Positions 35,516-44,214 of a stretch of DNA of 64,000 bases are shown here, piece after piece (the first letter of the stretch is position 1; the number at the start of each line of letters is the position of its first letter). Made by a program: the position numbers and the translations under genes. The DNA comes from Pseudopedobacter sp035496935 (lineage in GTDB: Bacteria; Bacteroidota; Bacteroidia; Sphingobacteriales; Sphingobacteriaceae): the NCBI GenBank assembly GCA_035496935.1, contig DATJED010000024.1, positions 10,389-74,388 of the forward strand, in the 5' to 3' direction. Below the pieces are notes generated by a model that was given only the letters and a program-made list of their open reading frames with translations, was not told the DNA's origin and made no database searches.

Positions 35516-36415
35516 ATGAAAAGAATAGTATTAGGAATCAGCTTTTTATCGCTGATTTATTTTTGCGGATGCAATTCCTCAAATTCAAAAACAACCAGCT
35601 CAACAAATGATTCGGTAAATACGGCGGAGACATCAGTATCAGCCCAAGCGGGAGAAAAAACCGACAAAAACATTGCTACACCGAGCCATGAGGGCAAAAA
35701 GCCCGCGGATGCAGCCACTATTTTAGCTCGTAAACAAGTTCCTATTTTATGTTACCACCAAATTAGGGACTGGCGAGATAAAGATTCAAAAAGTGCAAGA
35801 GATTACATTATTCCTGTAAATACTTTTAAAGCGCAAATGAAAATGCTTGCGGATAGCGGTTACCATACTATTTTGCCGGATCAGCTCTATAATTATTTAG
35901 TTTACGGAGATGCTTTACCAGAAAAACCTGTAATGTTGACTTTTGACGATACTGATTACGACCAGTATGAAGTGGGCGCAAAAGTTTTGGACCAATATGG
36001 TTTTAAAGGTGTTTATTTTATAATGACGGTTTCTATCGGTAAAAATGGAAAGTACCGTTATATGAGCAAAGAAGATATTCAGGATTTGGTGAAACGTGGA
36101 AATACCATCGGCAGTCACACCTACGACCATAAAAACTTTAAAAAATACACCGGCGAAGATTGGGTAACGCAAATTGATAAGCCTACCGCAAAATTGGAGG
36201 AAATTACCGGTCAAAAAATAGTGGATTTTGCTTATCCGTTTGGTTTATGGAATGCCGAAGGTATCCCAGAACTTAAAAAACGAGGATTTAGAGCTGCTTA
36301 TGCTTTAGCTGGAAAGAGAGACGAAAAAGAACCGCTTTACACCATCAGAAGAATTATTGCGAGCGGTTATTGGAGTCCGAAAACTTTACACAACAGCATG
36401 ATAAATAGTTTTTAA
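35516..36415 (+). CDS. Polysaccharide-deacetylase lipoprotein
   Basis: 299 residues. A lipobox-like YFCGC signal (Cys19) and a Ser/Thr-rich linker precede a NodB-type domain: PILCYHQIRD, MLTFDDTDYDQYEVGAKVL, IGSHTYDHKNF (metal His pair) and IVDFAYPFGLWN. The catalytic motif is usually FDDG; here the Gly is Thr. Family members deacetylate chitin-like or peptidoglycan sugars at the cell surface. A strong terminator follows. Confidence 0.87.
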   Translation: MKRIVLGISFLSLIYFCGCNSSNSKTTSSTNDSVNTAETSVSAQAGEKTDKNIATPSHEGKKPADAATILARKQVPILCYHQIRDWRDKDSKSARDYIIPVNTFKAQMKMLADSGYHTILPDQLYNYLVYGDALPEKPVMLTFDDTDYDQYEVGAKVLDQYGFKGVYFIMTVSIGKNGKYRYMSKEDIQDLVKRGNTIGSHTYDHKNFKKYTGEDWVTQIDKPTAKLEEITGQKIVDFAYPFGLWNAEGIPELKKRGFRAAYALAGKRDEKEPLYTIRRIIASGYWSPKTLHNSMINSF

Positions 36416-36435
36416 AACAGTTTAATCTGTAAAAT

Positions 36436-36468
36436 AAAAAGCTCGGAACTTTTGTTCCGAGCTTTTTT
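36436..36468 (+). terminator. Intrinsic terminator, bidirectional
   Basis: AAAAAGCTCGGAAC-TTTT-GTTCCGAGCTTTTTT: perfect 14-bp stem with tetraloop, T-run on one side and A-run on the other, so it serves both the deacetylase gene and the convergent SDR gene. Confidence 0.93.
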
Positions 36469-36496
36469 GCTTTAAGCGTTAAGTTTTTCCCTAAAG

Positions 36497-37267
36497 CTAC
36501 TGCTCTTCATAATGATAAGTTAAGCCACCATCAATAAAATATGTGCTTCCGGTAACGTAACTGGCATCTTCGCTTGCTAAAAACGCAACCAAACCGGCAA
36601 CTTCTTCCGGTGTTCCCATCCTTTTCATTGGGATGTTTTCCAATAAAGCATCCATTTTTACCGCATCGGCCATCATTTTTTTGTTGATTGGTGTTGCAAT
36701 GGCTCCAGGGGCAACGTTATTAATCCTGATGTTTAAAGGCGCTAATTCGGTAGCTAAATTTCGCATCAGCATCTTTAATCCGCCTTTACTTGCACAGTAA
36801 ACAGAAAAATGCGGAAAAATAATTTCTTCATGTACCGAACTCATATTGATTACCGCACCACCTCGGTCTTCTTTTTGGCAGTATTTCACAAATGCCTGTG
36901 TTCCAAAAAAGGCTGCTTTTAGGTTTGTGTTCATCACCAAATCGTAATCCTCTGGCGTAACGTCCCAAAAGTTTGCGTTCCTCTCTACACCGGCGTTGTT
37001 TACTAAAATATCCAAAGATCCAAAAGCTGCGATTGCTTCATTCACAAGTGCAATTACATTTTCTGCTTTACTGATGTCCTTATTTATTAATTTTATTTTA
37101 CCACCAAATTCCTCCAGTTGTTTTACCAATATTGTATCACCTTCGTCAAAAGAGCGCCCGTTTAAAATGATATTGGCCCCTTCTTTTGCAAAACGTTCTG
37201 CACAAGCTTTTCCTATTCCAGATGTGCTTCCTGTAATTAAAATGTTCTTGTTTTCAAATCTTTTCAT
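36497..37267 (-). CDS. Short-chain dehydrogenase/reductase (glucose-1-dehydrogenase-like)
   Basis: 256 residues of the classical SDR family: cofactor motif ITGSTSGIGKACAERF, NAG segment LVNNAGVERN, catalytic Ser (VINMSSVHEE), Tyr-x3-Lys (YCASKGGLKML) and the C-terminal GSTYFIDGGLTY. The profile is closest to glucose-1-dehydrogenase-type SDRs, but the substrate cannot be settled. Divergent from prmA with a 146-bp spacer. Confidence 0.9.
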   Translation of the reverse strand: MKRFENKNILITGSTSGIGKACAERFAKEGANIILNGRSFDEGDTILVKQLEEFGGKIKLINKDISKAENVIALVNEAIAAFGSLDILVNNAGVERNANFWDVTPEDYDLVMNTNLKAAFFGTQAFVKYCQKEDRGGAVINMSSVHEEIIFPHFSVYCASKGGLKMLMRNLATELAPLNIRINNVAPGAIATPINKKMMADAVKMDALLENIPMKRMGTPEEVAGLVAFLASEDASYVTGSTYFIDGGLTYHYEEQ

Positions 37268-37413
37268 GGTAGTATTTTTATTCTATAAATCAATAATGTT
37301 ACCAAATCAGCTATTTTAATATTATTTATGCCATGTAGCAATCCCGTATTTCCTGATAAAAGCTTTTCAATTGCCTAAAATTTGCGGTTATTTGCATTTA
37401 AATTTTAGCAGAA

Positions 37414-38253
37414 ATGAATTATAAAGAATTGGTTTTTCAAGTAAAATCATCGGAAAGCTACCATAAAGACGTTTTAATTGCTGTATTAGGAGAAATTAAT
37501 TACGATACATTTGAAGAAACAGAAGACGGTTTTAAGGCCTACATCAATGAAGCTGATTTTAACAAGGATTTATTGGAAAGCTCGATAGAACCATACACCA
37601 ATGATTTCGATTTTTCATACACTACTAATCATGTTGAACAGCAAAATTGGAATGAAGTATGGGAAAGCAACTTTGAGCCTATCGAAATTAAAGACCAGGT
37701 TTATGTGAGAGCTACTTTCCATCAGCCTAAGCCAGCGTTTAAATACGAGATTGTGATTGACCCAAAAATGTCTTTTGGTACGGGCCATCATCAAACTACG
37801 GCCATGATTATGGAATACTTGCTGGAAACAGACATCAAAGATAAATGTGTTCTTGATATGGGATGTGGAACTGCTATTTTAGCTATTTTAGCCAGCAAGT
37901 TAGGCGCTAAATCTTTGGTAGCAATAGATTATGATCCGATTTGTTACGAAAGTACTTTAGAAAACACATCTTTAAACAATGTCGAGAATCTGAAAGCTTT
38001 ATGTGGTTCAAAGGAAGTAATTCCAAACGAGCAGTACGAGATTATTTTGGCAAATATCAACCGCAACATATTATTGGATCAAATTGAAAGCTACGCCCGA
38101 GTGCTGGTTAGTGGCGGAGAAATATTTTTTAGCGGTTTTTATGAGGAACCCGACCTGCAAATGATAACCGAAGAAGCAAATAAATACGGTATTAATTACG
38201 TAAGCCACAAGAAAAAAGACTTGTGGGTTGCTGCAAAATTCAGAAAGAATTAA
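37414..38253 (+). CDS. prmA: Ribosomal protein L11 methyltransferase
   Basis: Methylates ribosomal protein L11 using SAM. 279 residues; N-terminal substrate-recognition domain with WNEVWESNFEPIEI, then the methyltransferase domain with FGTGHHQTTAMIMEYL, SAM motif VLDMGCGTAILAILASKLGA, and the NANI-like motif ILANINRNILLDQI. Two bases separate its stop from the next start, so prmA and the Mur-ligase gene are coupled. Confidence 0.94.
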   Translation: MNYKELVFQVKSSESYHKDVLIAVLGEINYDTFEETEDGFKAYINEADFNKDLLESSIEPYTNDFDFSYTTNHVEQQNWNEVWESNFEPIEIKDQVYVRATFHQPKPAFKYEIVIDPKMSFGTGHHQTTAMIMEYLLETDIKDKCVLDMGCGTAILAILASKLGAKSLVAIDYDPICYESTLENTSLNNVENLKALCGSKEVIPNEQYEIILANINRNILLDQIESYARVLVSGGEIFFSGFYEEPDLQMITEEANKYGINYVSHKKKDLWVAAKFRKN

Positions 38254-38255
38254 AT

Positions 38256-39620
38256 ATGAGAGTCCATTTTATAGCAATAGGTGGCGCAGCAATGCACAAT
38301 TTAGCCATCGCCTTACATTTAAAAGGTTTTGAAGTTTCCGGCTCTGATGATGCTGTTTACGAACCCTCAAAAAGCAGATTGAAAGCACACGGTATTTTGC
38401 CGGCTGTAAACGGCTGGAATCCCGACTTGATAACGGCCGAACTTGACGCCGTGATTTTGGGAATGCATGCAAGAATTGATAACCCCGAACTTTTAAAAGC
38501 GCAAGAATTAGGTTTGCCTATTTATTCATATCCGGAGTATGTTTATCAGCAGTCCATCAATAAAAAAAGAATTGTAGTAGGAGGTAGCCACGGAAAAACC
38601 ACCATTACTTCTATGATATTGCATGTATTGAATTATCATAACAAATCTTTCGATTATTTGGTAGGTGCCCAAATTGAAGGTTTTGATAATATGGTAAAAT
38701 TATCAGATGCACCGTTGATTGTAATTGAGGGTGATGAATATTTAGCTTCACCTATTGATAGAAGACCGAAATTTCATCTTTACAAAGCACATGTAGGTAT
38801 AATAAGTGGTGTTGCCTGGGACCATATCAACGTATTTCCAACTTTTGAAAGTTATAAAGAACAGTTTAGTCTTTTTATTGATACCATTGCGGATAACGGA
38901 ACATTGATTTATTGCGAGGAAGATGAAGTTTTGAAAGATTTAGTAAGTCAACACCAGTATAAAAAATTGGTAAAAGAAATAGCATACAAGACACCGCTGT
39001 ATAAAATAGAAAACGGTAAAACCTTATTGAATGTCAAGAACGGAACTATTGAGCTTAACATTTTTGGTCGGCATAATTTAATGAATTTAACTGCCGCCAG
39101 ATTAGCTTGTGCAGAAGCTGGTGTTTCTACGGGTGACTTTTATCTTGCTATAAGTTCTTTTAAAGGAGCGGCAAAACGTTTAGAAAAATTGGGTGAAACC
39201 CAGCACAGGATTGTTTTTAAGGACTTTGCGCACTCTCCGTCTAAACTAAAAGCTACTGTTGAGGCAGTTAAGGAACAGTTTCCAGAGCGCCCATTAATCG
39301 CTTGTATCGAATTACATACTTTCAGTAGTTTAAACGAAAATTTTTTAAATGAATATCGAGATACTATTAATGGCGCAGATTTTGCTATTGTGTACATCGA
39401 TAAGAAAACTTTTGTTCATAAAAAATTGAAACCTTTTAACGGACAGGACGTAATTAATGCTTTCGGGAGTAAAAATATATTGTTTTATGACAATTCGAAT
39501 GAATTAAAATCGTATCTTGAAACGTTTAACATGCCAGACTGTAATTTGTTAATGATGAGTTCTGGCACTTTTGGAGGTATTGATTTGGTTACATTAGCAA
39601 AATCTTTTCTTTACAAGTAA
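38256..39620 (+). CDS. mpl: UDP-N-acetylmuramate tripeptide ligase (peptidoglycan recycling)
   Basis: Attaches a recovered murein peptide to UDP-MurNAc. The ATG at 38256 gives 454 residues and starts with MRVHFIAIGGAAMHNLAIAL; an upstream in-frame ATG overlaps prmA and is unlikely. Mur-ligase marks are the P-loop GGSHGKTTITSMI, IEGDEYLASPIDRRPKF, SGVAWDHINVFPT, and the C-terminal FKDFAHSPSKLKATVEA. Mpl differs from MurC by this start and its lack of a MurC-type order; the Mpl call is likely but not certain. Confidence 0.88.
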   Translation: MRVHFIAIGGAAMHNLAIALHLKGFEVSGSDDAVYEPSKSRLKAHGILPAVNGWNPDLITAELDAVILGMHARIDNPELLKAQELGLPIYSYPEYVYQQSINKKRIVVGGSHGKTTITSMILHVLNYHNKSFDYLVGAQIEGFDNMVKLSDAPLIVIEGDEYLASPIDRRPKFHLYKAHVGIISGVAWDHINVFPTFESYKEQFSLFIDTIADNGTLIYCEEDEVLKDLVSQHQYKKLVKEIAYKTPLYKIENGKTLLNVKNGTIELNIFGRHNLMNLTAARLACAEAGVSTGDFYLAISSFKGAAKRLEKLGETQHRIVFKDFAHSPSKLKATVEAVKEQFPERPLIACIELHTFSSLNENFLNEYRDTINGADFAIVYIDKKTFVHKKLKPFNGQDVINAFGSKNILFYDNSNELKSYLETFNMPDCNLLMMSSGTFGGIDLVTLAKSFLYK

Positions 39621-39684
39621 ACGAAAGTTTAGTTTTGTTCATTCTCAATTAACGGTAATTATTTGAGCATAAAAAAGGTACAAC

Positions 39685-40026
39685 ATGAAATTATTAGGAA
39701 AAAAAATTAGATTACTAAGACATCAAAAAGGTTGGAGTCAAGAAGATGTTGCTAAACAGCTTGATATTTCAATTCCTGCTTTTTCAAAGATAGAGACAGG
39801 AATTACAGATGTTAATTTGTCTAGATTAGAGCAAGTATCTGCACTTTTTGATATGTCTGTGGTTCAATTGCTAACGTACAATGATCCTGAGCAGGAAATT
39901 AAAAATGCATCTGATTTAGAAGTTGCAATGAAAAAACTGCAAGAAAGAGATGCGGAGGTGATAGAGCTTCAGAAAAAAGTGATTGAGCTTTACGAAGAAA
40001 TAAGAAATTCTAAAAGCTTTGTTTAA
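39685..40026 (+). CDS. XRE-type helix-turn-helix regulator with coiled-coil tail
   Basis: 113 residues. Residues about 5-60 form a Cro/CI-type HTH (IRLLRHQKGWSQEDVAKQL / IPAFSKIETG), followed by a charged coiled coil (about 75-110; AMKKLQERDAEVIELQKKVIELYEEI) that should mediate dimerisation. There is no sensory domain. Targets unknown. It has its own terminator. Confidence 0.9.
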   Translation: MKLLGKKIRLLRHQKGWSQEDVAKQLDISIPAFSKIETGITDVNLSRLEQVSALFDMSVVQLLTYNDPEQEIKNASDLEVAMKKLQERDAEVIELQKKVIELYEEIRNSKSFV

Positions 40027-40062
40027 AAAAAAGTCCTGAAATTAATTTTCAGGACTTTTTTT
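40025..40062 (+). terminator. Intrinsic terminator after the XRE regulator
   Basis: AAAAAAGTCCTGAAA-TTAA-TTTCAGGACTTTTTT: perfect stem with T-run. Also suited to the convergent scaffold gene. Confidence 0.92.
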
Positions 40063-40080
40063 GTGTTTTTTAAAAAAAGC

Positions 40081-40632
40081 TTACAACGCTTCTGATACTA
40101 CTTCCTTAACTTCCGGAACCATTCTTTGTAATAAACTTTGAATTCCAGATTTTAAAGTAATGGTTGAAGAAGGACAGCCGCTACAAGAGCCTCTTAATTC
40201 TACTGTAACAATCCCATCTTCAAAAGACTTATAGCTAATTGCTCCACCATCTTGCTCAACGGCTGGTCTTACGTAATCATTTAAAATCTGCTGAATCTTT
40301 ACTTCCGTTTCTGTTCCTTGGAAATCTAAATCTTCTTCCTCAACTTTTTCCTGTACCGCATACTCAGATTCAATTGCACCTTTAACAAACTCTTTTAGTA
40401 ATGGCTCAATATCAGCCCAGTCAGCGTCGTCGGTTTTGGTAACAGTAACAAAATTGCTCGCAAAAAAAACGCCGTTAACAAAGTTGAATTTGTAAAGTTC
40501 TGATGCAAATTTAGAATGCTCTGCACTTTCTTTAGTCGGAAAATCTACACTACCATTAATTAAAAGTTTATTTACAATAAACTTCATTGTTGCTGGGTTT
40601 GGTGTTGATTCTGTATATACTGTGATATTCAT
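40081..40632 (-). CDS. NifU/Nfu-type Fe-S scaffold protein
   Basis: Carries or delivers iron-sulfur clusters. 183 residues with an Nfu N-terminal domain (ITVYTESTPNPATMKFIVN, FFASNFVTVTK) and a C-terminal NifU domain (IQQILNDYVRPAVEQDGGAI) ending with the cluster-binding Cys150-x2-Cys153 (RGSCSGCPSSTITLK). A short acidic linker joins them. Length is normal for Bacteroidota Nfu. It sits near purB but with its own spacer. Confidence 0.94.
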   Translation of the reverse strand: MNITVYTESTPNPATMKFIVNKLLINGSVDFPTKESAEHSKFASELYKFNFVNGVFFASNFVTVTKTDDADWADIEPLLKEFVKGAIESEYAVQEKVEEEDLDFQGTETEVKIQQILNDYVRPAVEQDGGAISYKSFEDGIVTVELRGSCSGCPSSTITLKSGIQSLLQRMVPEVKEVVSEAL

Positions 40633-40712
40633 CTTAAATTCTTTTTTGTAAAAGTAGTTATCATTCGCGTAAATAAGTAAGCGTAAACTTGTTTTTACCT
40701 CTCGATGACTTT

Positions 40713-42056
40713 TTAAATGCCAGTATAATTTGATGGCGAAATAGCTCGTAATTCGGTTTTTATAGCATCATTTACATTAAGTGTTTCTATAAAATCGCTC
40801 ATCACTTCAGCATTTATTTGTGTGTTTGTACGCGTTAAATCTTTTAAAGCCTCATACGGATTTGGGTAGTTTTCTCTTCTTAAAACCGTTTGAATCGCCT
40901 CAGCCACTACTGCCCAGTTGTTTTCCAAATCGGTTTGAATTTCTTTTTGGTTAAGCAACAATTTATTTAAACCTTTTATAGTTGATTTTAAAGCGATAAT
41001 TGTATGCGCTATCGGCACACCAATATTCCTTAAAACGGTTGAATCGGTTAAATCGCGTTGTAACCGGCTTACTGGAAGCTTTGCCGCCAAATGCTCGAAA
41101 AGCGCATTTGCGATACCAATATTGCCTTCAGAATTTTCAAAATCAATTGGGTTTACTTTATGTGGCATGGCGGATGAACCAACTTCACCTTCTTTAATTT
41201 TTTGTTTAAAGTAATTCATGGAAATATAGGTCCAAAAATCACGGTTTAAATCTAAAATGATATTGTTGATTCGTTTTAAACCATCAAACTGTGCAGCCAT
41301 ATAATCATAGTGTTCAATTTGGGTGGTATTTTGTAAACGTTTCAGCTTTAAATTTTTCTCAACAAAGTTATTACCAAAATTTTTCCAGTTGATTAAAGGA
41401 AAAGCTACATGATGTGCGTTAAAGTTTCCGGTGGCACCACCAAACTTTGCCCCGTACGGAATTCCTTTTAAAAGTTCAATCTGGTTTTCTAATCGTTCAA
41501 CAAAAACCATTATTTCCTTACCTAAACGGGTAGGCGAGGCTGGCTGTCCGTGAGTGTGCGCAAGCATCGAAACGTGTTTCCATTCTTTGGCCAGTTCGTT
41601 CAAAATATTTAACAATTCCTGTAACTGCGGGTAATAAGTCACCATCATTCCGGCTTTAAAAGAATAAGGAATTGCCGTATTATTAATATCCTGAGAAGTC
41701 AAACCAAAGTGAATATACTCTTTATATTCTGATAAGCCCAGTTCGTCAAACTTCCTTTTGATAAAATATTCTACAGCCTTAACATCATGGTTTGTGGTTT
41801 TTTCAATTTCTTTAACACTTAATATATCTTCTTCACTAAGGTCGTTAATGGCTAATCTAATAGCGTCAAAATTATATTGTGCCAAACCTTTTAACGCAGG
41901 TAAAGGCAATTCGCAAAGCGCTATAAAGTATTCGACCTCAACAAATATTCGGTATTTAATTAGAGCTGCTTCAGAAAAGTAAGCGCCTAAATCGGCAGTT
42001 TGTTTATGATAGCGTCCATCGATAGGTGAGATTGCGTTTAGCGTAGAAATATTCAT
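40713..42056 (-). CDS. purB: Adenylosuccinate lyase
   Basis: Acts twice in purine synthesis, on SAICAR and on adenylosuccinate. The frame extends to 42083, but the ATG at 42056 (MNISTLNAISPIDGRYH) is the family-like start, giving 447 residues. Seen are the substrate motif TSQDINNTA, the catalytic MLAHTHGQPASPTRLGKE and the lyase signature GSSAMPHKVNPIDFEN. Monocistronic by spacing; divergent from the tetR-RND operon. Confidence 0.96.
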   Translation of the reverse strand: MNISTLNAISPIDGRYHKQTADLGAYFSEAALIKYRIFVEVEYFIALCELPLPALKGLAQYNFDAIRLAINDLSEEDILSVKEIEKTTNHDVKAVEYFIKRKFDELGLSEYKEYIHFGLTSQDINNTAIPYSFKAGMMVTYYPQLQELLNILNELAKEWKHVSMLAHTHGQPASPTRLGKEIMVFVERLENQIELLKGIPYGAKFGGATGNFNAHHVAFPLINWKNFGNNFVEKNLKLKRLQNTTQIEHYDYMAAQFDGLKRINNIILDLNRDFWTYISMNYFKQKIKEGEVGSSAMPHKVNPIDFENSEGNIGIANALFEHLAAKLPVSRLQRDLTDSTVLRNIGVPIAHTIIALKSTIKGLNKLLLNQKEIQTDLENNWAVVAEAIQTVLRRENYPNPYEALKDLTRTNTQINAEVMSDFIETLNVNDAIKTELRAISPSNYTGI

Positions 42057-42169
42057 TTTGCGTTTTTGTTTGCAAAAATACAAAAATGAGTGGCTTTATA
42101 AATTTTGTTATTAGTATTTGTAGCTATGGCTAAATACTTTCCGTAGTGCCTGATGATTAATTTTTATTC

Positions 42170-42207
42170 TGGAAACTTTGGAAATGAAAAAAGTTTCCAT
42201 AGTTTTG
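42170..42207 (+). promoter_or_regulatory. TetR operator overlapping the promoter of the efflux operon
   Basis: Perfect 10-bp inverted repeat TGGAAACTTT (42170-42179) and AAAGTTTCCA (42190-42199) with a 10-bp spacer. It lies over and between a -33 TTTG (42177-42180) and a -7 box TAGTTTTG (42200-42207) separated by 19 bp, an exact Bacteroidota promoter. Binding here would block RNA polymerase, so self-repression of tetR and the RND genes is expected. Confidence 0.8.
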
Positions 42208-42227
42208 CACCTGAAATAAATTTCAGG

Positions 42228-42848
42228 ATGGATAAGGTAGAGGATTATATTTTAGAAGAGGCAGAAAAACTTTTTATGAAGTTTGGAATGCGGAGTGTTA
42301 CAATGGATGACATTGCAAAGCATTTGGGCATTAGTAAAAAAACAATCTATGCAAACTTTAAAGACAAGAACGAGCTGGTTTTAAACATGGTGTCTAACAT
42401 GCTCAAAAAAGACGAGTGTAGTATGAACGATTGCCAAATGCAGGCCAAGGATGCTATAGATGAAATATTTTTAATGATGGATTTTCTGAAAGAAATGCTC
42501 TCATCTATAAATCCGATAGTTTTTTACGATTTGGAAAAATACCATAACGAGGCCTATAAGCTGATGATGAGTTTTCAAGAAACACGTATTTATAATTCTA
42601 TAAGAGCCGGATTGGAAAGGGGAATTAGGGAAAATATTTTTAGGGAGGATATCAATGTAGATATTCTGGCGACATCAAGAGTTGCACAAATAAATTGGAC
42701 TTTTCAGTCGGATTTGATAAGAAGCGGAAAATACAGTTTATATGAAGTTATACAGGAACTAACCATGCATTTTCTTTTTGGGATTTGCACATTGAGCGGT
42801 CATATATTAATTAATAATTATACAAACAGAAGCAAGCAAACTATATAA
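42228..42848 (+). CDS. TetR-family repressor of the RND efflux operon
   Basis: 206 residues from ATG 42228; a longer frame begins at 42153 but would run through the operator, so the later start is chosen. The HTH is at the N-terminus (EEAEKLFMKFGMRSVTMDDIAKHLGISKKTIYANFKDKNEL); the rest is the ligand-binding helical domain. The stop overlaps the tolC-like start by one base (TAATG), so it is the first gene of the efflux operon. Inducer unknown. Confidence 0.92.
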   Translation: MDKVEDYILEEAEKLFMKFGMRSVTMDDIAKHLGISKKTIYANFKDKNELVLNMVSNMLKKDECSMNDCQMQAKDAIDEIFLMMDFLKEMLSSINPIVFYDLEKYHNEAYKLMMSFQETRIYNSIRAGLERGIRENIFREDINVDILATSRVAQINWTFQSDLIRSGKYSLYEVIQELTMHFLFGICTLSGHILINNYTNRSKQTI

Positions 42849-44188
42849 TGAAAACAAAAGCAATGTTGATAACAGCTGTTTTAAGTTTAACAATAGGAAA
42901 TTTGTGGGCCCAAACAGAAACGCCCAAAACCTATGATTTTAACTTACAGCAGTGTATAAATTATGCTTACGAGCATCAAACCGCGGTATTGAACGCCGCA
43001 ATAGATCAAAAAATTGCAGAAGCTAAGGTTAAAGAAACCATTGGGATTGGCTTACCGCAAATTAGTGGAACGGCAGATTTGCAGGATTTTTTAAAAGTGC
43101 CTACATCTTTATTGCCCGGCGAATTTTTTAATAAACCTGGCACTTACGTTCCGGTTAAGTTTGGCGTAAAATACAATTCCAGCTTAGGTGCTTCGGTTAA
43201 CCAACTAATTTTTGACGGTAGCTATTTAGTAGGTTTAAAAGCATCCAAAACTTACAAAGAATTATCGCAAAAAACCTTTAACAGGACACAAATAGAAACC
43301 AACGTGGCGGTTACTAAAGCTTATTACATGGTTTTGGTAAATAACAAGCAGTTGGATTTGCTAAACGCCAACATTTCACAGCTTAAAGAACAATTAGATC
43401 AAACGTCGGCATTGTTTGAAAATGGTTTTGCTGAAAAAATTGACGCCGATAGATTGAAGGTAATCTATAATAACCTGTTAACAGAGAAACAAAATATCGA
43501 ACGATCTTTGGGAGTAGGTATTACCATGTTAAAATTCCAAATGGGGATGCCTGTAACAGAATATTTGACTTTATCTGGTACTATTGAGGATGTTAAATTG
43601 GATAAAACTGTATTTAATAAAGACACCGCAGCTTACCAAAATAGAATTGAGTATTCTTTGGCCCAGACTGCGATAAAGCTTAATCAACTTGATTTAAAAA
43701 GATATAAATCACAATATCTGCCAAGTTTATCGGCTTTTGGAAACGGCTCTTATCAGTTCCAGAACGATAACTTTAATGATTTGTATGATAAGAGTTTTCC
43801 TACTGTAGTAGTTGGCTTACGTTTAAACGTACCTATTTTTAGTGGTGGACAGCGCTATCAAAAAGTTAAACAAGCCGAATTTGCAGTGCAAAAATCACAG
43901 AACGATTTATTTCAGGCGAAAAACTCCATCAATTTGGATATTGAAAACAGTATCACTAATTACACAAATAGCATCAATTCCTTAGAAAGTCAGCAACGAA
44001 ACCTGGATTTAGCAAACGAAGTTTTGCGTGTTACCAAAATTAAGTATGAACAAGGTGTAGGTTCATCAATTGAGGTTACACAAGCCCAAACATCATTAAA
44101 AGAAGCAGAGAACAATTATATAAATGCATTATACGATGCTTTAGTGAGCAAAGTAGATACAGAAAAAGCAACCGGATTAATTAAATAG
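42848..44188 (+). CDS. TolC-family outer-membrane efflux channel
   Basis: 446 residues with a cleavable signal (ending LWAQ) and the repeated TolC layout of long helices and strands: FNLQQCINYAYEHQTAVLNAAID, then a matching second half with RLNVPIFSGGQRYQKVKQAEF and NEVLRVTKIKYEQGVGSSIEVTQAQTSL. It forms the outer-membrane exit duct for the RND pump encoded downstream. Confidence 0.93.
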   Translation: MKTKAMLITAVLSLTIGNLWAQTETPKTYDFNLQQCINYAYEHQTAVLNAAIDQKIAEAKVKETIGIGLPQISGTADLQDFLKVPTSLLPGEFFNKPGTYVPVKFGVKYNSSLGASVNQLIFDGSYLVGLKASKTYKELSQKTFNRTQIETNVAVTKAYYMVLVNNKQLDLLNANISQLKEQLDQTSALFENGFAEKIDADRLKVIYNNLLTEKQNIERSLGVGITMLKFQMGMPVTEYLTLSGTIEDVKLDKTVFNKDTAAYQNRIEYSLAQTAIKLNQLDLKRYKSQYLPSLSAFGNGSYQFQNDNFNDLYDKSFPTVVVGLRLNVPIFSGGQRYQKVKQAEFAVQKSQNDLFQAKNSINLDIENSITNYTNSINSLESQQRNLDLANEVLRVTKIKYEQGVGSSIEVTQAQTSLKEAENNYINALYDALVSKVDTEKATGLIK

Positions 44189-44214
44189 AATCAAACCTTA
44201 TCACATAGAAAATC

